From NCBI RefSeq assembly GCF_039673065.1, contig NZ_JBDJKW010000009.1, positions 62,001 to 126,000 on the forward strand: DNA of 64,000 nucleotides. Direction: 5' to 3'. The position numbers and the translations under genes are program-made. The stretch comes from Allobosea sp039673065 (GTDB taxonomy: Bacteria; Pseudomonadota; Alphaproteobacteria; Rhizobiales; Beijerinckiaceae). The notes under the pieces are model-generated. The model saw only the letters and a program-made list of their open reading frames with translations. It was not told where the DNA came from and did not search any database. Positions within the stretch are counted from its first letter, which is position 1; every line of letters begins with the position of its first letter. Of this stretch, positions 1 to 8,749 are shown piece by piece.

Positions 1-35
1 GGGCGGCCAATTCGCGGCGATTGCGACGCCACAAC

Positions 36-64
36 GCAAAACGGCGACCCCGAAGAGTCGCCGT
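36..64 (-). terminator. Intrinsic terminator downstream of tRNA-Leu
   Basis: On the minus strand an 8-bp stem (41-48 pairing with 57-64) ends in T residues followed by a T-rich stretch (TTTTGCGTTG). It lies about 24 bases after the tRNA-Leu 3' end, so it is well placed to end that transcript. Confidence 0.7.
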
Positions 65-87
65 CTGACGGGGCTCTCGCCCATAAC

Positions 88-172
88 TGGTGCGGTCAAG
101 AGGACTCGAACCTCCACGGGTCTCCCCGCTACCACCTCAAGGTAGTGCGTCTACCAATTCCGCCATGACCGC
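88..172 (-). tRNA. tRNA-Leu(GAG)
   Basis: An 85-nt tRNA with an encoded CCA end, a GGTTCGAGTCC T-arm and a long variable arm typical of class II tRNAs. The anticodon stem CTACC/GGTAG encloses the loop TTGAGGT, giving anticodon GAG, which reads CUC and CUU leucine codons. CUC is heavily used in this GC-rich genome. Confidence 0.97.
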
Positions 173-295
173 AGCGGCCCGGGATGTCTGCGCCGGGCGC
201 GTTCATCTCGTGAGCGGCGCGGGTCTAACAAATCGGGTTCCCGGCTACAAGTGCCCGCGTGAAGGAAAAGTGGAAAGGCGTCGAAGCCTGTGGAT

Positions 296-565
296 TCAGG
301 CGGCGTCCGAGACGGGCTTCATGCTGAAAACCGTCGGCCGCTTCAGCATTTCGGTGACCTCGACGGAGATGCGGGTACCGCTGACGACGACCTGGCCCTT
401 GGCGAAGGGGTGGTTGTTGGCGAGAATCATCACCTCGTCGCCCTCGGTGGCGTTCAGCTCGATGATCGCGCCGCGGCCCATGCGCAAAAGCTTGTAGATC
501 GGCATCTGAGCCGAGCCGAGCACGACCGTGATGTCCATCGAGACGTGATCGAGATCTGCCTTCAC
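296..565 (-). CDS. FliN/SpoA-domain flagellar motor switch-like protein
   Basis: A protein of about 89 aa consisting almost entirely of a SpoA (surface presentation of antigens) domain. The run MDITVVLGSAQMPIYKLLRM and the later KGQVVVSGTRISVEVTEML match the FliN C-terminal fold, which forms part of the C-ring that switches flagellar rotation. I chose the GTG at 565 because GGAG lies 7 bases upstream; the frame stays open further upstream but without motor-like sequence. At 89 aa it is only the C-terminal domain, shorter than most FliN proteins. No other flagellar gene is in the window, so it is either a stand-alone FliN or a paralogue. It is divergent from lipB. Confidence 0.82.
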   Translation of the reverse strand: MKADLDHVSMDITVVLGSAQMPIYKLLRMGRGAIIELNATEGDEVMILANNHPFAKGQVVVSGTRISVEVTEMLKRPTVFSMKPVSDAA

Positions 566-703
566 ACCGGGTCTCCGAAGCTTGGAATTACGCGCATTCC
601 ACGAACTTGCCGCGCCCGGTAAAACGGCGCATGTGCTGGAGCCCATGGCGCGCCGGTGACGGTCCGCTCAAGGTTGATGCGTTATGGTTAAGCCAAGGTG
701 AAG

Positions 704-1420
704 ATGAGGGCGGTGGAGCTGGCATCCTTTGCGTCGACGCAGCCGGACAGCCCGGTGGAATGGGCGATTTCCGATGCGCCGGTCGGCTATGAGGCGGCAG
801 TCGCGGAGATGGAGGCGCGCGCGGCGCTGATCGCCGACGGGCAGGCCGCCGAGCGCGTCTGGCTACTGGAGCATCCGCCGCTCTATACCGCCGGCACCTC
901 GGCCCGCGCCGAGGACCTGCTGACCCCAGAGCGATTCCCGGTGCACCGGACGGGCAGGGGCGGGCAGTTCACCTATCACGGGCCCGGCCAGCGCGTGGTC
1001 TATGTCATGCTGGACCTCAGGCGCCGCCAGCCGGACCTGCGCCGCTTCGTGGCCGCCCTCGAATCCTGGCTGATCGGCACGCTGGAGGCCTTCGGCGTGC
1101 GCGGCGAGCGCCGAGAAGACCGCGTCGGCGTCTGGGTCAGGCGGCCGGAGAAGGGCCCGGAGCGCGAGGACAAGATAGCCGCGATCGGCATCCGGGTGCG
1201 CCGCTGGGTCTCCTTCCACGGCATCGCGCTCAACGTCGAGCCGGAGCTGGCGCATTTCGACGGGATCGTGCCCTGTGGCGTCAGCGAGCACGGCGTCACC
1301 TCGCTGGTCGATCTCGGCCACCCCGTCAGCATGGTCGAGGTCGATCTCGCCTTGCAGGAGCGTTTCGAGGCCGTCTTCGGCCCCACCATGCGCGTCGAGG
1401 CGCCGTTTACCGTCCGTTGA
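704..1420 (+). CDS. lipB: Lipoyl(octanoyl) transferase LipB
   Basis: Transfers octanoate from acyl carrier protein to the lipoyl domains of 2-oxoacid dehydrogenases and the glycine cleavage H protein, the first step of lipoate synthesis. The 238-aa protein carries the family landmarks: HPPLYTAGTS, the signature RTGRGGQFTYHGPGQ, the lysine-equivalent segment AAIGIRVRRWVSFHGIALNV and the catalytic cysteine in GIVPCGV. The ATG at 704 has AAGG five bases upstream; an in-frame GTG at 698 would add two residues. It is transcribed away from the FliN-like gene. No lipA is nearby. Confidence 0.95.
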   Translation: MRAVELASFASTQPDSPVEWAISDAPVGYEAAVAEMEARAALIADGQAAERVWLLEHPPLYTAGTSARAEDLLTPERFPVHRTGRGGQFTYHGPGQRVVYVMLDLRRRQPDLRRFVAALESWLIGTLEAFGVRGERREDRVGVWVRRPEKGPEREDKIAAIGIRVRRWVSFHGIALNVEPELAHFDGIVPCGVSEHGVTSLVDLGHPVSMVEVDLALQERFEAVFGPTMRVEAPFTVR

Positions 1421-1470
1421 CCATCCGCCGCCAGCCTGTCGTCCTGGATTCCATCTGTTCGGAGGCGATG

Positions 1471-1671
1471 ATGAGGCGGATCGTTCTTGCAGGCGTGCTG
1501 GCCGGGCTGCTCGGCGCCTGCACCAGCACCGAGGAGCGCGTCGCGGGCGCTGCGGCCGGTGCCGGGGCGGGGGCGCTGATCGGCGGCCCTATCGGGGCGG
1601 TCGCCGGCGGGGCCGTCGGCGTCGTGGCCGGCCCGGCGGTGACGGGCTCCGTGCGCCGCATGCGCGACTGA
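1471..1671 (+). CDS. Small glycine-zipper lipoprotein
   Basis: A 66-aa protein with a type II signal peptide ending in the lipobox LLGAC, then a glycine- and alanine-rich stretch (GAAAGAGAGALIGGPIGAVA) with the GxxxG pattern of glycine-zipper proteins, which insert into or pack against membranes. The ATG at 1471 is five bases after GGAGG; the ATG at 1468 is too close to it. Function unknown. Small glycine-zipper lipoproteins of this type are common in rhizobial envelopes. Its start lies about 50 bases past lipB, so it may be co-transcribed with it. Confidence 0.8.
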   Translation: MRRIVLAGVLAGLLGACTSTEERVAGAAAGAGAGALIGGPIGAVAGGAVGVVAGPAVTGSVRRMRD

Positions 1672-1790
1672 GGTGCACGGGGCGGCACACGGGGCGGCAT
1701 CGCGCACGATGCGTCTTGGCGGCGGTGCCGGTTGGCGTTTGCGCCCGGGCGCGCGATAACCGGCGGAGAGCTCGCCAGGGAGGGCGCCCC

Positions 1791-3398
1791 TTGTCCGTCA
1801 TCGAAAGCAGGGTCGATCTGAACGCTGCCGACATCCGCGCCAACGCGGATTCGTGGGCGGTGTTGCGCGAGGAGTTGCAGGAGCGGCGCGCGCAGGCCGC
1901 GCAGGGCGGCAATGCCCGGTCCCGCGAGCGGCACACCGCCCGCGGCAAGCTGCTGCCGCGCGAGCGCGTGCTGCGCCTGCTCGATCCCGGCTCGCCCTTC
2001 CTCGAGATCGGCTCGCTCGCCGCCTACGGTATGTATGAGGGCGACGTGCACGGGGCGGGCATGATCGCCGGCATCGGCCGCGTCAGCGGGCGCGAGGTGA
2101 TGGTGGTCTGCAACGACGCCACCATCAAGGGCGGCACCTACTACCCGATGACGGTGAAGAAGCACCTCCGGGCCCAGGAGATGGCCCGCGAGAACAATCT
2201 TCCCTGCATCTACCTGGTCGATTCGGGCGGCGCCAACCTGCCGCACCAGACCGACGTCTTCCCCGACCGCGAGCATTTCGGCCGCATCTTCTACAACCAG
2301 GCGACGCTCTCGGCCGCGGGCATTCCGCAGATCGCGGTGGTGATGGGCTCCTGCACCGCCGGCGGCGCCTATGTGCCGGCCATGTCCGACGAGACGGTGA
2401 TCGTGCGCCGGCAGGGCACGATCTTCCTCGGCGGCCCGCCGCTGGTGAAGGCGGCGACCGGCGAGGTGGTCTCGGCCGAGGATCTCGGCGGCGCCGACGT
2501 CCATGCGCGGCTGTCGGGCGTCGCCGATCACTATGCCGGCGACGACGTGCACGCGCTCGCCATTGCCCGGCGCATCGCTGCCAACCTGAATTCGGTGAAG
2601 CGGCCGGACATCGACATCGCCGCTCCCGTCGAGCCGCTCTACGATCCGACCGAGCTCGAAGCCGTGGTGCCGACCGATCTGCGCAAGCAATACGATATCC
2701 GCGAGGTCATCGCCCGCCTGGTAGACGGCTCGCAGTTTGACGAGTTCAAGCGGCTCTACGGCACCACGCTGGTCACCGGCTTCGCCCGCATCCACGGCAT
2801 CCCGGTCGGCATCATCGGCAATAACGGCATCCTGTTCTCGGAGAGCGCGCAGAAGGGCGCACACTTCATCGAGCTGTGCTGCCAGCGCCGCATCCCGCTG
2901 CTCTTCCTGCAGAACATCACCGGCTTCATGGTCGGCCGCGACGCCGAGACGCGCGGCATCGCCAAGGACGGCGCCAAGCTGGTCACGGCGGTCGCCTCGG
3001 CCCGCGTGCCGAAGGTGACCGTTCTGGTCGGCGGCTCGTTCGGCGCCGGCAATTACGGCATGTGCGGCCGGGCCTATTCGCCGCGCTTCCTGTTCGCCTG
3101 GCCGAATTCCAAGATCTCGGTGATGGGCGGGGAGCAGGCGGCGAGCGTGCTCGCCACCGTCCGCCGCGACAATATCGAGGCCGAGGGCAAGAGCTGGTCC
3201 GCCGAGGACGAGGAGGCCTTCAAGGCGCCGATCCGCGCGAAATACGAGGAGGAGGGCTCGCCCTACCACGCCACGGCGCGGCTCTGGGACGACGGAATTA
3301 TCCTGCCCTCCGAGACGCGGCGCGTGCTGGCGCTCGCCTTCTCCGCCTGCCTCAACGCCGAGATCCCGGAGACGCGTTTCGGCGTCTTCCGCATGTGA
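1791..3398 (+). CDS. mccB: Methylcrotonyl-CoA carboxylase, carboxyltransferase (beta) subunit
   Basis: Transfers the carboxyl group from carboxybiotin to 3-methylcrotonyl-CoA in leucine and isovalerate breakdown. The 535-aa length and the segments VDSGGANLPHQTDVFPD, GSCTAGGAYVPAMSDE, RQGTIFLGGPPLVKAATGE and GGSFGAGNYGMCGRAYSPRF are characteristic of MCC beta. The TTG start at 1791 is favoured because AGGGAGGG lies just upstream and the reading begins as in homologues (SVIESRVDLN). The frame is open further upstream over the lipoprotein gene, but that part has no resemblance to the family. Its partner mccA is 6.7 kb downstream, which is unusual. A geranyl-CoA carboxylase beta subunit is a less likely alternative. 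Confidence 0.92.
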   Translation: MSVIESRVDLNAADIRANADSWAVLREELQERRAQAAQGGNARSRERHTARGKLLPRERVLRLLDPGSPFLEIGSLAAYGMYEGDVHGAGMIAGIGRVSGREVMVVCNDATIKGGTYYPMTVKKHLRAQEMARENNLPCIYLVDSGGANLPHQTDVFPDREHFGRIFYNQATLSAAGIPQIAVVMGSCTAGGAYVPAMSDETVIVRRQGTIFLGGPPLVKAATGEVVSAEDLGGADVHARLSGVADHYAGDDVHALAIARRIAANLNSVKRPDIDIAAPVEPLYDPTELEAVVPTDLRKQYDIREVIARLVDGSQFDEFKRLYGTTLVTGFARIHGIPVGIIGNNGILFSESAQKGAHFIELCCQRRIPLLFLQNITGFMVGRDAETRGIAKDGAKLVTAVASARVPKVTVLVGGSFGAGNYGMCGRAYSPRFLFAWPNSKISVMGGEQAASVLATVRRDNIEAEGKSWSAEDEEAFKAPIRAKYEEEGSPYHATARLWDDGIILPSETRRVLALAFSACLNAEIPETRFGVFRM

Positions 3399-3412
3399 GG
3401 CTGCCATGAAAA

Positions 3413-3436
3413 AGGCCCCGCGCGACGGCGGGGCCT
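3413..3436 (-). terminator. GC-rich hairpin terminator between convergent genes
   Basis: A perfect 9-bp stem (3413-3421 with 3428-3436). Read on the minus strand it is followed by TTTTT, fitting termination of the Bug receptor gene. On the plus strand it lies 15 bases after mccB and may also slow that transcript, although the T tract is missing there. Confidence 0.75.
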
Positions 3437-3481
3437 GAAAGCGTTGGAAAGGGCGCCGCCGTCGCGGGGCGCCCTTCCGGA

Positions 3482-4447
3482 TCAGTTCTTGGCGAGGCCG
3501 AGATCCTTGAGCACGGCGGCGCCGCGCTCGCCGAAGGTCTTCACATACTCCTTCAGCTCCTCGGCGCTGTCCCAGACCGGGGTCATGGCGCGGTCGAGCA
3601 TGCCCTTGCGCACGTCGTCGCGCTTCATGGCGCGCTCGGCCGCCTCGTAGAGGATCTTGCGGCGGTCGGCCGGCAGGCCCTTCGGCGCGGCCAGCGCGAA
3701 CCAGTTCGAATAGGTCCAGTCGAGGCCGGCTTCCTTGGTGTTGGGCACGCCCGGGAAGTTCGGATGCGGCGCGTCGGTCATCAGCAGGATGGTGCGCACG
3801 CGCCCGCCCTCGATCATCGCCTTTGCCTCGATCGGCGAGCCGGTGAAGGCCGAGATGCTGCCCGCGGCGAGGTCCTGCAGCGCGGGGGCGCCGCCATTGG
3901 ACGGAACCCAGCGGATCTGGTCGGCCGGGAGGCCGGCCGCCTTCATCAGCCCGCCCGCGGCGATGTGCCATGAGCCGCCCGTGCCGGTGCCGGAGGAGGT
4001 GAAGGTGCCCTTCGGCGCCTTCTTCACCGCCTCGATGAACTCGGCGATCGTCTTGTAGGGCGAATCCGCCTTGACGGTGACGCCGGCCGGGATCAGCGCG
4101 ACGCGCGAGAAGATGTCGATGTCGTCGGTGCCGACCGTGCCGAGGCCGAGCGTCTTGTAGAAGGAGATTTCGGGGCTGGCGCCGCCGACCGTGTAGCCGT
4201 CGGGCGTGGCGTTGGCGATCGCGGTGTGGCCGGCGATGCCGCCGCCGCCGGTGCGGTTGATCACCGTGACCGGCTGCTTCAGCTCGGCCTCGAAGCCGAC
4301 GGCGAAGATGCGCATCACCGAATCCATGCCGCCGCCGGCGGCCCACGGCACGATCAGCTGGACGGGTCGGTCGGGAAAGGCCAGCGCCGGGCCGGCGGCG
4401 AACGCCAGCATGGCGATCACGAGCGCGCTTTTGCGGAACTTCTTCAT
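3482..4447 (-). CDS. Bug-family tripartite tricarboxylate transporter substrate-binding protein
   Basis: A 321-aa periplasmic receptor. It has a cleavable signal peptide (basic start, hydrophobic core, cut after PALA) and the conserved opening FPDRPVQLIVPWAAGGGMD of Bug/TctC proteins, followed by VINRTGGGGIAGHTAIANA and the ligand-loop region FTSSGTGTGGSWHIAAGG. These proteins capture carboxylates or related small molecules for TctAB permeases. No TctA or TctB gene is in the window, so it is an orphan receptor and its ligand cannot be read from sequence. The start has a strong GGGAGG. Transcribed against mccB and divergent from the DUF2254 gene. Confidence 0.92.
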   Translation of the reverse strand: MKKFRKSALVIAMLAFAAGPALAFPDRPVQLIVPWAAGGGMDSVMRIFAVGFEAELKQPVTVINRTGGGGIAGHTAIANATPDGYTVGGASPEISFYKTLGLGTVGTDDIDIFSRVALIPAGVTVKADSPYKTIAEFIEAVKKAPKGTFTSSGTGTGGSWHIAAGGLMKAAGLPADQIRWVPSNGGAPALQDLAAGSISAFTGSPIEAKAMIEGGRVRTILLMTDAPHPNFPGVPNTKEAGLDWTYSNWFALAAPKGLPADRRKILYEAAERAMKRDDVRKGMLDRAMTPVWDSAEELKEYVKTFGERGAAVLKDLGLAKN

Positions 4448-4678
4448 CGTTGCCTCCCTTTAGGCTCTTGCTATTGCGACCATGGGTAAAGCGCCCCGCA
4501 AAGGGCGGCAAGATGGTATGCCGAATTTTGTATGCAGGATTCTGAGTGCCGGCCGCTCCGGCGGATGACGGGCGGCCCGGCCGGTCTGACTGCAAGGTGG
4601 CAGGGGGCGTGCCCTGGTTGGCATCGCCGCGCCGAGCGGGCAGATTGAACCGCGCAAACGGCGAGCGAAGGGGTGGCG

Positions 4679-5935
4679 ATGTCGCGCTGGCAGTGGGTTT
4701 TGGCGCAGTTCACCCGCAGGCTCTGGGTCCGCTCCGCTCTCTTCTCGATGCTCGGGGCGCTGACGGCGCTGGTCGCGATCCTGCTGCGGCCCTTCATCTC
4801 CTCGGCGCTGGCCGAGCGCATCGGCGCCGATTCCGTCGACAACATCCTCGGCATCATGGCGTCGAGCATGCTGGCGGTGACGACCTTCTCGCTGGGCGCC
4901 ATGGTCTCCGCCTATGCCGGAGTCGCTGGCAGCGTCACGCCGCGCGCCACGACCCTGCTGCTGCAGGACACCAAGGCGCAGAACGCGCTCTCCACCTTCA
5001 TTGGCGCCTTCCTTTTCAGCATCGTCGGGATCGTCGCGCTCAGCACCGGCAGCTACGGGCCGGAGGGGCGGGCGGTGCTGTTTATCGTCACCGTGGTGGT
5101 GATCGGCGTCGTCGTGGTGACGCTGCTGCGCTGGATCGAATACCTGTCCCGCCTCGGCCGTCTCGGCGAGACCACCAAGCGGGTCGAGGAGGCGGCCGCA
5201 GGCGCGCTGCGCGAGCGGCGGCGCCATCCGCATATGGGCGCGCTGCCGCCGCCCGATGCGGCGCCGGCCGGCGGCCAGGCGATCCACGGCGGCGAGACCG
5301 GCTATCTCCAGCATCTCGACGTCGCCGCGCTCGACGCGCTGGCGCAGGAGGCCGGCGGGCGGATCGATGTCTGCGTCCTGCCCGGCACCTTCGTCGCGCC
5401 GGAGACCGTGCTGGCGCGCGCCACCGCGCCGCTCGACGAGGAGGGAGCCGAGCGCGCCCGGCGGGCCTTCAGCATCGGCGACATGCGCTCTTTCGACCAG
5501 GATCCGCGCTTTGGCCTAGCGGTGCTGGCCGAGATCGCCTCGCGCGCCCTGTCCTCGGCCACCAACGATCCCGGCACCGCGATCGACGTGATCGGCCGCA
5601 CGGTCCGCGTTCTGTCGATCTGGGCCGAGCCCGGCGTCGAGGAGGAGCCTCGCTGCCAGAACGTCACCGTGCCGGCGCTGGAGACGCGTGACCTGTTCGA
5701 CGACCTCTTCATCACTGTCGCGCGCGACGGGGCGCAGGCGGTCGAGATCGGCATACGCCTGCAGAAGGGGCTCGCCATGCTCGCGACCGCCGGCGACGGG
5801 CGCCTCGCCCCGGCAGCGCTGCATCATTCCGAACTCGCCGCGGCCCGCGCGCTGGCGGCGCTGAGCTTCGAGCCCGACCGGCGCCTGATCGTCGAACAGG
5901 CGGAGGCGGTGCGGGCGGCGGCGGCCCGCGCCTGA
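4679..5935 (+). CDS. DUF2254 family membrane protein
   Basis: A 418-aa predicted inner-membrane protein. Four hydrophobic segments occupy roughly residues 17-40, 60-85, 105-128 and 135-150; the remaining two thirds is a soluble domain. The membrane part (SMLAVTTFSLGAMVSAYAGV, then SVTPRATTLLLQD) and the soluble segment SSATNDPGTAIDVIGRTVRV are typical of DUF2254, a widespread family of unknown function. The ATG at 4679 has GAAGGG six bases upstream; a GTG at 4673 is also in frame. It stands alone between a divergent receptor gene and an SDR gene. Confidence 0.85.
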   Translation: MSRWQWVLAQFTRRLWVRSALFSMLGALTALVAILLRPFISSALAERIGADSVDNILGIMASSMLAVTTFSLGAMVSAYAGVAGSVTPRATTLLLQDTKAQNALSTFIGAFLFSIVGIVALSTGSYGPEGRAVLFIVTVVVIGVVVVTLLRWIEYLSRLGRLGETTKRVEEAAAGALRERRRHPHMGALPPPDAAPAGGQAIHGGETGYLQHLDVAALDALAQEAGGRIDVCVLPGTFVAPETVLARATAPLDEEGAERARRAFSIGDMRSFDQDPRFGLAVLAEIASRALSSATNDPGTAIDVIGRTVRVLSIWAEPGVEEEPRCQNVTVPALETRDLFDDLFITVARDGAQAVEIGIRLQKGLAMLATAGDGRLAPAALHHSELAAARALAALSFEPDRRLIVEQAEAVRAAAARA

Positions 5936-6052
5936 GCCGATCCGTCGCCAGAGCAAGGCACCCCAGCGATGCGCTTGCTTTCGTATACGGCATGCAGTGA
6001 TTAAGGTCGGCCGCCTGAAACGGTTGAATTCAGCTAGGGGACGAGGAAACGC

Positions 6053-6814
6053 ATGTCTGGTCACAACAAGGTCGCGATCATCACCGGGGCGGGTTCGGGC
6101 GTCGGCCGTGCGGTCGCCATCGCCTTCCTGAAGGCGGGCTACAACACCGTTCTCGCTGGTCGCCGCGCCGATGCGCTGGAGGAGACCATCCGCATGTCCG
6201 GCCTGCCGGCGGCGCAGGCGCTCGCCGTCTCGACGGACGTGACAGACAAGGCCTCGGTGCAGAACCTCTTCGCCAAGACGAAGCAGGCCTTCGGCCGCCT
6301 GGACGTGCTGTTCAACAATGCCGGCGTCAACGCGCCCGGCGGCATCATGCTCGAGGATCTCGGCCTGGAGCAGTGGCAGGCGGTGGTCGATACCAACCTG
6401 ACCGGCCCGTTCCTGTGCACGCAGGAGGCCTTCAAGCTGATGAAGGACCAGAGCCCGCGCGGCGGCCGCATCATCAACAACGGCTCGATCTCGGCCCATG
6501 CGCCGCGCCCGAACTCGATCGCCTATACCGCGACCAAGCACGCGATCACCGGCCTGACCAAGGCCTCCTCGCTCGACGGGCGCAAATACGACATCGCCGT
6601 CGGCCAGGTCGACATCGGCAACGCGCTGACCGAAATGGCCCGCAAGATGACCGAGGGCGTGCCGCAGGCCGACGGCACCACCAAGATCGAGGCGGTGATG
6701 GACGTCGATCACGTCGCCTCCACGGTGCTGCACATGGCGAGCCTGCCGCCGGAGGCCAACGTGCTCTTCGTCACGGTCATGGCTACCAAGGCGCCCTTCG
6801 TCGGCCGCGGCTGA
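6053..6814 (+). CDS. SDR family oxidoreductase
   Basis: A 253-aa classical short-chain dehydrogenase/reductase. It shows the dinucleotide-binding TGAGSGVG near residue 12, the arginine in AGRRAD that favours NADP(H), the structural NNAGV, and the catalytic set Ser (NNGSIS) plus YTATK. Substrate unknown. The gene starts about 120 bases after the DUF2254 gene and has GGGGACGAGG in front of the ATG. It may take part in the acyl-CoA or ketone metabolism suggested by the flanking MCC genes, but that is inference from position only. Confidence 0.88.
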   Translation: MSGHNKVAIITGAGSGVGRAVAIAFLKAGYNTVLAGRRADALEETIRMSGLPAAQALAVSTDVTDKASVQNLFAKTKQAFGRLDVLFNNAGVNAPGGIMLEDLGLEQWQAVVDTNLTGPFLCTQEAFKLMKDQSPRGGRIINNGSISAHAPRPNSIAYTATKHAITGLTKASSLDGRKYDIAVGQVDIGNALTEMARKMTEGVPQADGTTKIEAVMDVDHVASTVLHMASLPPEANVLFVTVMATKAPFVGRG

Positions 6815-6930
6815 CCGCCTGCCAGCAAACGGCGAGGCCTCGGCGCCTCGTCGCTTCGCGATCGGCAGCGGGCCGCCTTGCGGCGGTCCGCTGCCCGCAT
6901 CAATGTCGGCGCCGGCTCGGGAGGGCCCGC

Positions 6931-7623
6931 TTGGCAGCCTCGGACGGCACGCGACCATCGGCATCGGCTGAGGCGGGGCAGGCTCCCGGCCCTGACGGCC
7001 ACGCCATGGCCGTCAGCGTCGCGCCCACGGTCGCCGGCGCCTATCGGCGCACGATCTGGGCGATCGCGCTCTCGATCCTGCTCTTTGCCATCGGCGTGGT
7101 GCTCTGGGCGCTGGCGATCGGCAACGACCAGCTCTTCAAGGACGGCGTCGATTGGGTCTACGACGTGCTGCTCTACGGCATTGCGGCGCTTGTCTTCGGT
7201 CGCGATGCGCGCGCCGAGCGGCTGGCGGCGCTCGGCATCGCCGGTGTCATGGCCGTCGCCGGCCTCCATACCCTCTGGGATCTCTGGGACAAGCTCGTGC
7301 GGCCGCGCCCGATCGAGCCCTGGGCGCTCGGCTTCTCGGCCGCCAGCGCCATCGTCGTGGCGCTGCTCGTCATCCTCGCGCTCTGGCGCTTCCGCCGCGA
7401 GAGCCATCCGGTGATCCGCGCGACCTGGCTGTCCAGTCGCAATGACGCCATCTCGACGACCGGCTTCGCGCTGGTCGGGCTGGCGGCGCGGCTGATGCCG
7501 GTGCGCTGGCCGGAATACCTGTTCGATCTCGTGGTCGCGGGCATCTGCTTCCAGGCGAGCTGGGCGATCTGCCGGGCGACCTTGCGTCCGGTCCCGGTAC
7601 AGTCCGGGGCGAGGCAGGAATAA
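6931..7623 (+). CDS. CDF-like (cation diffusion facilitator) membrane protein
   Basis: A 230-aa protein with about six membrane segments. The TM2 region DGVDWVYDVLLYGIAALVFG and the later WLSSRNDAISTTGF...WPEYLFDLVVAGICF follow the CDF transporter pattern (DxxxD in TM2, SRND before TM5, a WPDLIVA-like TM6). CDF proteins export Zn, Co, Mn or Fe by proton antiport. It lacks a C-terminal cytoplasmic metal-binding domain. I prefer the TTG at 6931 because GGGAGGG is five bases upstream; the ATG at 7006 (205 aa) has no SD. The metal cannot be named. Confidence 0.7.
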   Translation: MAASDGTRPSASAEAGQAPGPDGHAMAVSVAPTVAGAYRRTIWAIALSILLFAIGVVLWALAIGNDQLFKDGVDWVYDVLLYGIAALVFGRDARAERLAALGIAGVMAVAGLHTLWDLWDKLVRPRPIEPWALGFSAASAIVVALLVILALWRFRRESHPVIRATWLSSRNDAISTTGFALVGLAARLMPVRWPEYLFDLVVAGICFQASWAICRATLRPVPVQSGARQE

Positions 7624-7789
7624 TCCTCCGCCGCGCTGCATCGCGACGATCGATCGCTTCCCTCGACGGTCGAAACAAAAAAATCCTGTCCGGCTTTTCC
7701 TTGGGTCATCCGGACGAAATCATGCGGTTTCCAGCCATTGTACGCGGGCAGGGCGGTTTATCCGCCGGTCCGCGCAGGGAGACCATCGC

Positions 7790-8725
7790 ATGTCCGTCGT
7801 TTCACTGTTCCTGCGCGGCGCCGCCGTGCTGGCCGCGTCTGTCCTGATCGGCGGCGCCGCGCTCGCCCAGTCCGGGCCGCTCGTCACCACCGACTGGCTC
7901 GAGAAGAACCTCGAGGATCCCAAGGTGCGGGTGCTCGAGGTCAGCGTCGAGCCCGGCGTCTTCGAGCGCGGCCACATCCCCGGTGCGCAGAACATCGTCT
8001 GGCATACCGACCTGGTCGAGACAGTGTCGCGCGACATCGCCGGCCCTGAGAAGTTCCAGGCGCTCGCCCGCAAGCTCGGCGTCGACAAGGACACCACCGT
8101 TGTCCTCTACGGCGACAACAACAACTGGTTCGCCGCCTGGGGCGCCTGGGTGTTCGACATCTACGGGCTGCGGGACAATGTGAAGCTGCTCGACGGCGGC
8201 CGGAAGAAATGGGAGCTGGAGAAGCGCCCGCTCGCCACGGCCCCGGCCAGCGTCAAGGCCTCCGCCTTCACCGTGGGCAAGCCGAACACCAAGCTGCGCG
8301 CCCGCCTGACCGACGTGCTCGCCGCGGTCGAGAAGACCTCGCCCGCCCGCATCCTCGACATCCGCTCGCCGGACGAGTTCTCGGGCAAGATCATCGCCCC
8401 CGCCGGCTTCCAGGAGCTGGCACTGCGCGCCGGCCACATCCCCGGCTCGGTCAACGTGCCGTGGGCGCGCGCCGTCAACGCCGCCGACGGCACGCTGAAG
8501 TCGCCTGAGGAGCTGAAGAAGCTCTATGCCGAGGTCGGCATCGACGGCTCGAAGCCGGTGATCACCTCCTGTCGCATTGGCGAGCGCTCCAGCCACAGCT
8601 GGTTCATCCTCTCGCGCGTGCTCGGCTACGAGGCCGCCAACTATGACGGCTCCTGGACCGAATACGGCAATGTCGTCGGCCTGCCGATCAGCAACCCGGC
8701 CGGCACGGTCTGGGGCGGCAAGTAA
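7790..8725 (+). CDS. Periplasmic thiosulfate sulfurtransferase (tandem rhodanese)
   Basis: A 311-aa exported protein with a signal peptide cut near AALAQS and two rhodanese domains (about residues 30-140 and 170-305). The second domain holds the active-site cysteine in CRIGERSSH, a loop typical of thiosulfate sulfurtransferases; the first domain lacks the cysteine, as is usual for the inactive N-terminal repeat. It would move sulfane sulfur from thiosulfate to an acceptor in the periplasm. It is immediately followed by a YeeE/YedE transporter gene 24 bases later, so the two probably form a thiosulfate-handling operon. Confidence 0.9.
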   Translation: MSVVSLFLRGAAVLAASVLIGGAALAQSGPLVTTDWLEKNLEDPKVRVLEVSVEPGVFERGHIPGAQNIVWHTDLVETVSRDIAGPEKFQALARKLGVDKDTTVVLYGDNNNWFAAWGAWVFDIYGLRDNVKLLDGGRKKWELEKRPLATAPASVKASAFTVGKPNTKLRARLTDVLAAVEKTSPARILDIRSPDEFSGKIIAPAGFQELALRAGHIPGSVNVPWARAVNAADGTLKSPEELKKLYAEVGIDGSKPVITSCRIGERSSHSWFILSRVLGYEAANYDGSWTEYGNVVGLPISNPAGTVWGGK

Positions 8726-8749
8726 CCCGCTGCACCCCATAAGCGAGCG

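Noticed and set aside
1275..1790. N-terminal extension of mccB over the lipoprotein region
   Set aside because: The open frame continues upstream but the sequence is Arg/Gly-rich and unlike carboxyltransferases, while TTG 1791 has a strong SD and the right N-terminus.
1407..4595. A 1062-codon open frame on the minus strand
   Set aside because: It is low-complexity Arg/Ala/Gly-rich translation opposite mccB and in another frame of the Bug receptor gene; real genes with clear motifs explain the region.
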